A DNA stretch of 64,000 bases, from contig CP075492.1 of the NCBI GenBank assembly GCA_021613535.1, positions 18,166,001 to 18,230,000 on the forward strand, in the 5' to 3' direction. This document shows positions 63,617 to 64,000 of this stretch, one piece after another. The notes beneath the pieces are model-generated. The model was not told where the DNA came from. It saw only the letters and a list, made by a program, of their open reading frames with translations, and did not search any database. Numbering within the stretch: position 1 is the stretch's first letter; each line of letters starts with the position of its first letter. Source of the DNA: Adineta vaga (taxonomy: Eukaryota; Rotifera). Position numbers and translations under genes: made by a program.

Positions 63617-64000
63617 TAGTGTCCTGCGGGAACAATATTTTCCCCTAAGTTTCCCATTCCCATGGAAATTCCCATTTATTTTTAGGGGATAGGAACATGG
63701 GAATTATTTTTGATAAATTGTCTTATTCATACACAATTGACAACATCATAAATATCATCGTCTTAAGGCGCATCACTAATATCTACTGAATATTTTCTCT
63801 TTTTGACTTGTTCAATAGATTATGGAAATAATTCTCTTAACAATGATACACTTCGACGTATAAATAGTAATTGATTTACTTTACTTGTTTGTAAATGTGT
63901 ATGACGATTTGTAATTGTGTTTCCACTTTCAGAAAAAAGTCTTTCAACTGAAGTATTGGTTGCTGGTATGGATAAAATACGTTTTTCTATTTGAGTTTAA
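63617..64000 (-). mobile_element. 3' part of a hAT transposon, cut by window end
   Basis: A GC-rich presumed terminus (AGTGTCCTGCGGGAACA at about 63617) is followed by subterminal CCCATTCCCATGG-type repeats, and further in by the end of a hAT transposase on the minus strand. Confidence 0.6.
63820..63996 (-). CDS. hAT transposase C-terminal dimerisation region (partial)
   Basis: 58 codons ending in TAA at 63820-63822. They contain KRILSIPATNTSVERLFSES, then NTITNRHTHL and KVNQLLFIRR, the signature of the hATC dimerisation domain at the very end of hAT transposases. An in-frame TAA lies at 63997-63999, so either an exon starts here or the copy is broken. The rest of the element is outside the window. 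Confidence 0.75.
   Translation of the reverse strand, partial: TQIEKRILSIPATNTSVERLFSESGNTITNRHTHLQTSKVNQLLFIRRSVSLLRELFP

Overview
This window looks like nuclear DNA of an animal, most probably a bdelloid rotifer (Adineta/Rotaria-like). The evidence is AT-rich DNA, many GT-AG introns of about 45-60 nt, an animal-type fatty acid synthase, and rotifer-typical multigene families (FG-GAP/VCBS surface proteins, R-S-E ADP-ribosyltransferases, LDLa/EGF-bearing GPCRs, F-box/LRR proteins). Genes of fungal or bacterial type are mixed in. More than 20 short palindromes are built from TGTGGG/CCCACA, the motif I recall as the bdelloid telomere repeat. Species assignment is inference. Exon joins were made by hand from splice signals and checked for reading-frame closure.

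Layout. 1-4.2 kb: the 3' end of an unknown gene, a PAN-like/LamG secreted protein, a TPR fragment between two palindromes, and a CmcJ/NvfI-family Fe/2OG enzyme. 4.6-8.1 kb: a NOX5-like NADPH oxidase whose 5' end is cut by an intact mariner. 9.7-11.9 kb: a helical membrane protein with a Gly-rich hydrophobic hairpin. 12-16.6 kb: a 115-bp inverted repeat, an F-box/LRR gene and a 1.1-kb non-autonomous hAT-like element. 17.7-24 kb: an 11-exon, 1,786-aa gene with three membrane modules plus an FG-GAP ectodomain. 24.4-28.7 kb: a 788-aa orphan gene and a decayed HIT-like gene carrying a hAT-type MITE.

29-43 kb is a run of three minus-strand metabolic genes: a CYP4-like P450, a class-II asparagine synthetase and type I fatty acid synthase. 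43.6-47 kb: a Tc1-like pseudogene and a 2OG dioxygenase/F-box-like protein. 47.6-52.8 kb: a 1,642-aa LDLa/EGF/7TM receptor. 54-55.8 kb: a ubiquitin-conjugating E2 fused to an ADP-ribosyltransferase. 56.7-58 kb: a frameshifted pseudogene. 58.5-62 kb: an ADP-ribosyltransferase-TM-FG-GAP fusion. 63.6-64 kb: the 3' end of a hAT transposase.

Best candidates for something undescribed: (1) the E2-ART fusion, (2) FG-GAP ectodomains joined through similar membrane exons to quite different N-terminal parts, an ART in one gene and three two-pass modules in the other, and (3) the family of telomere-like foldback palindromes, many just downstream of gene 3' ends or touching gene fragments.
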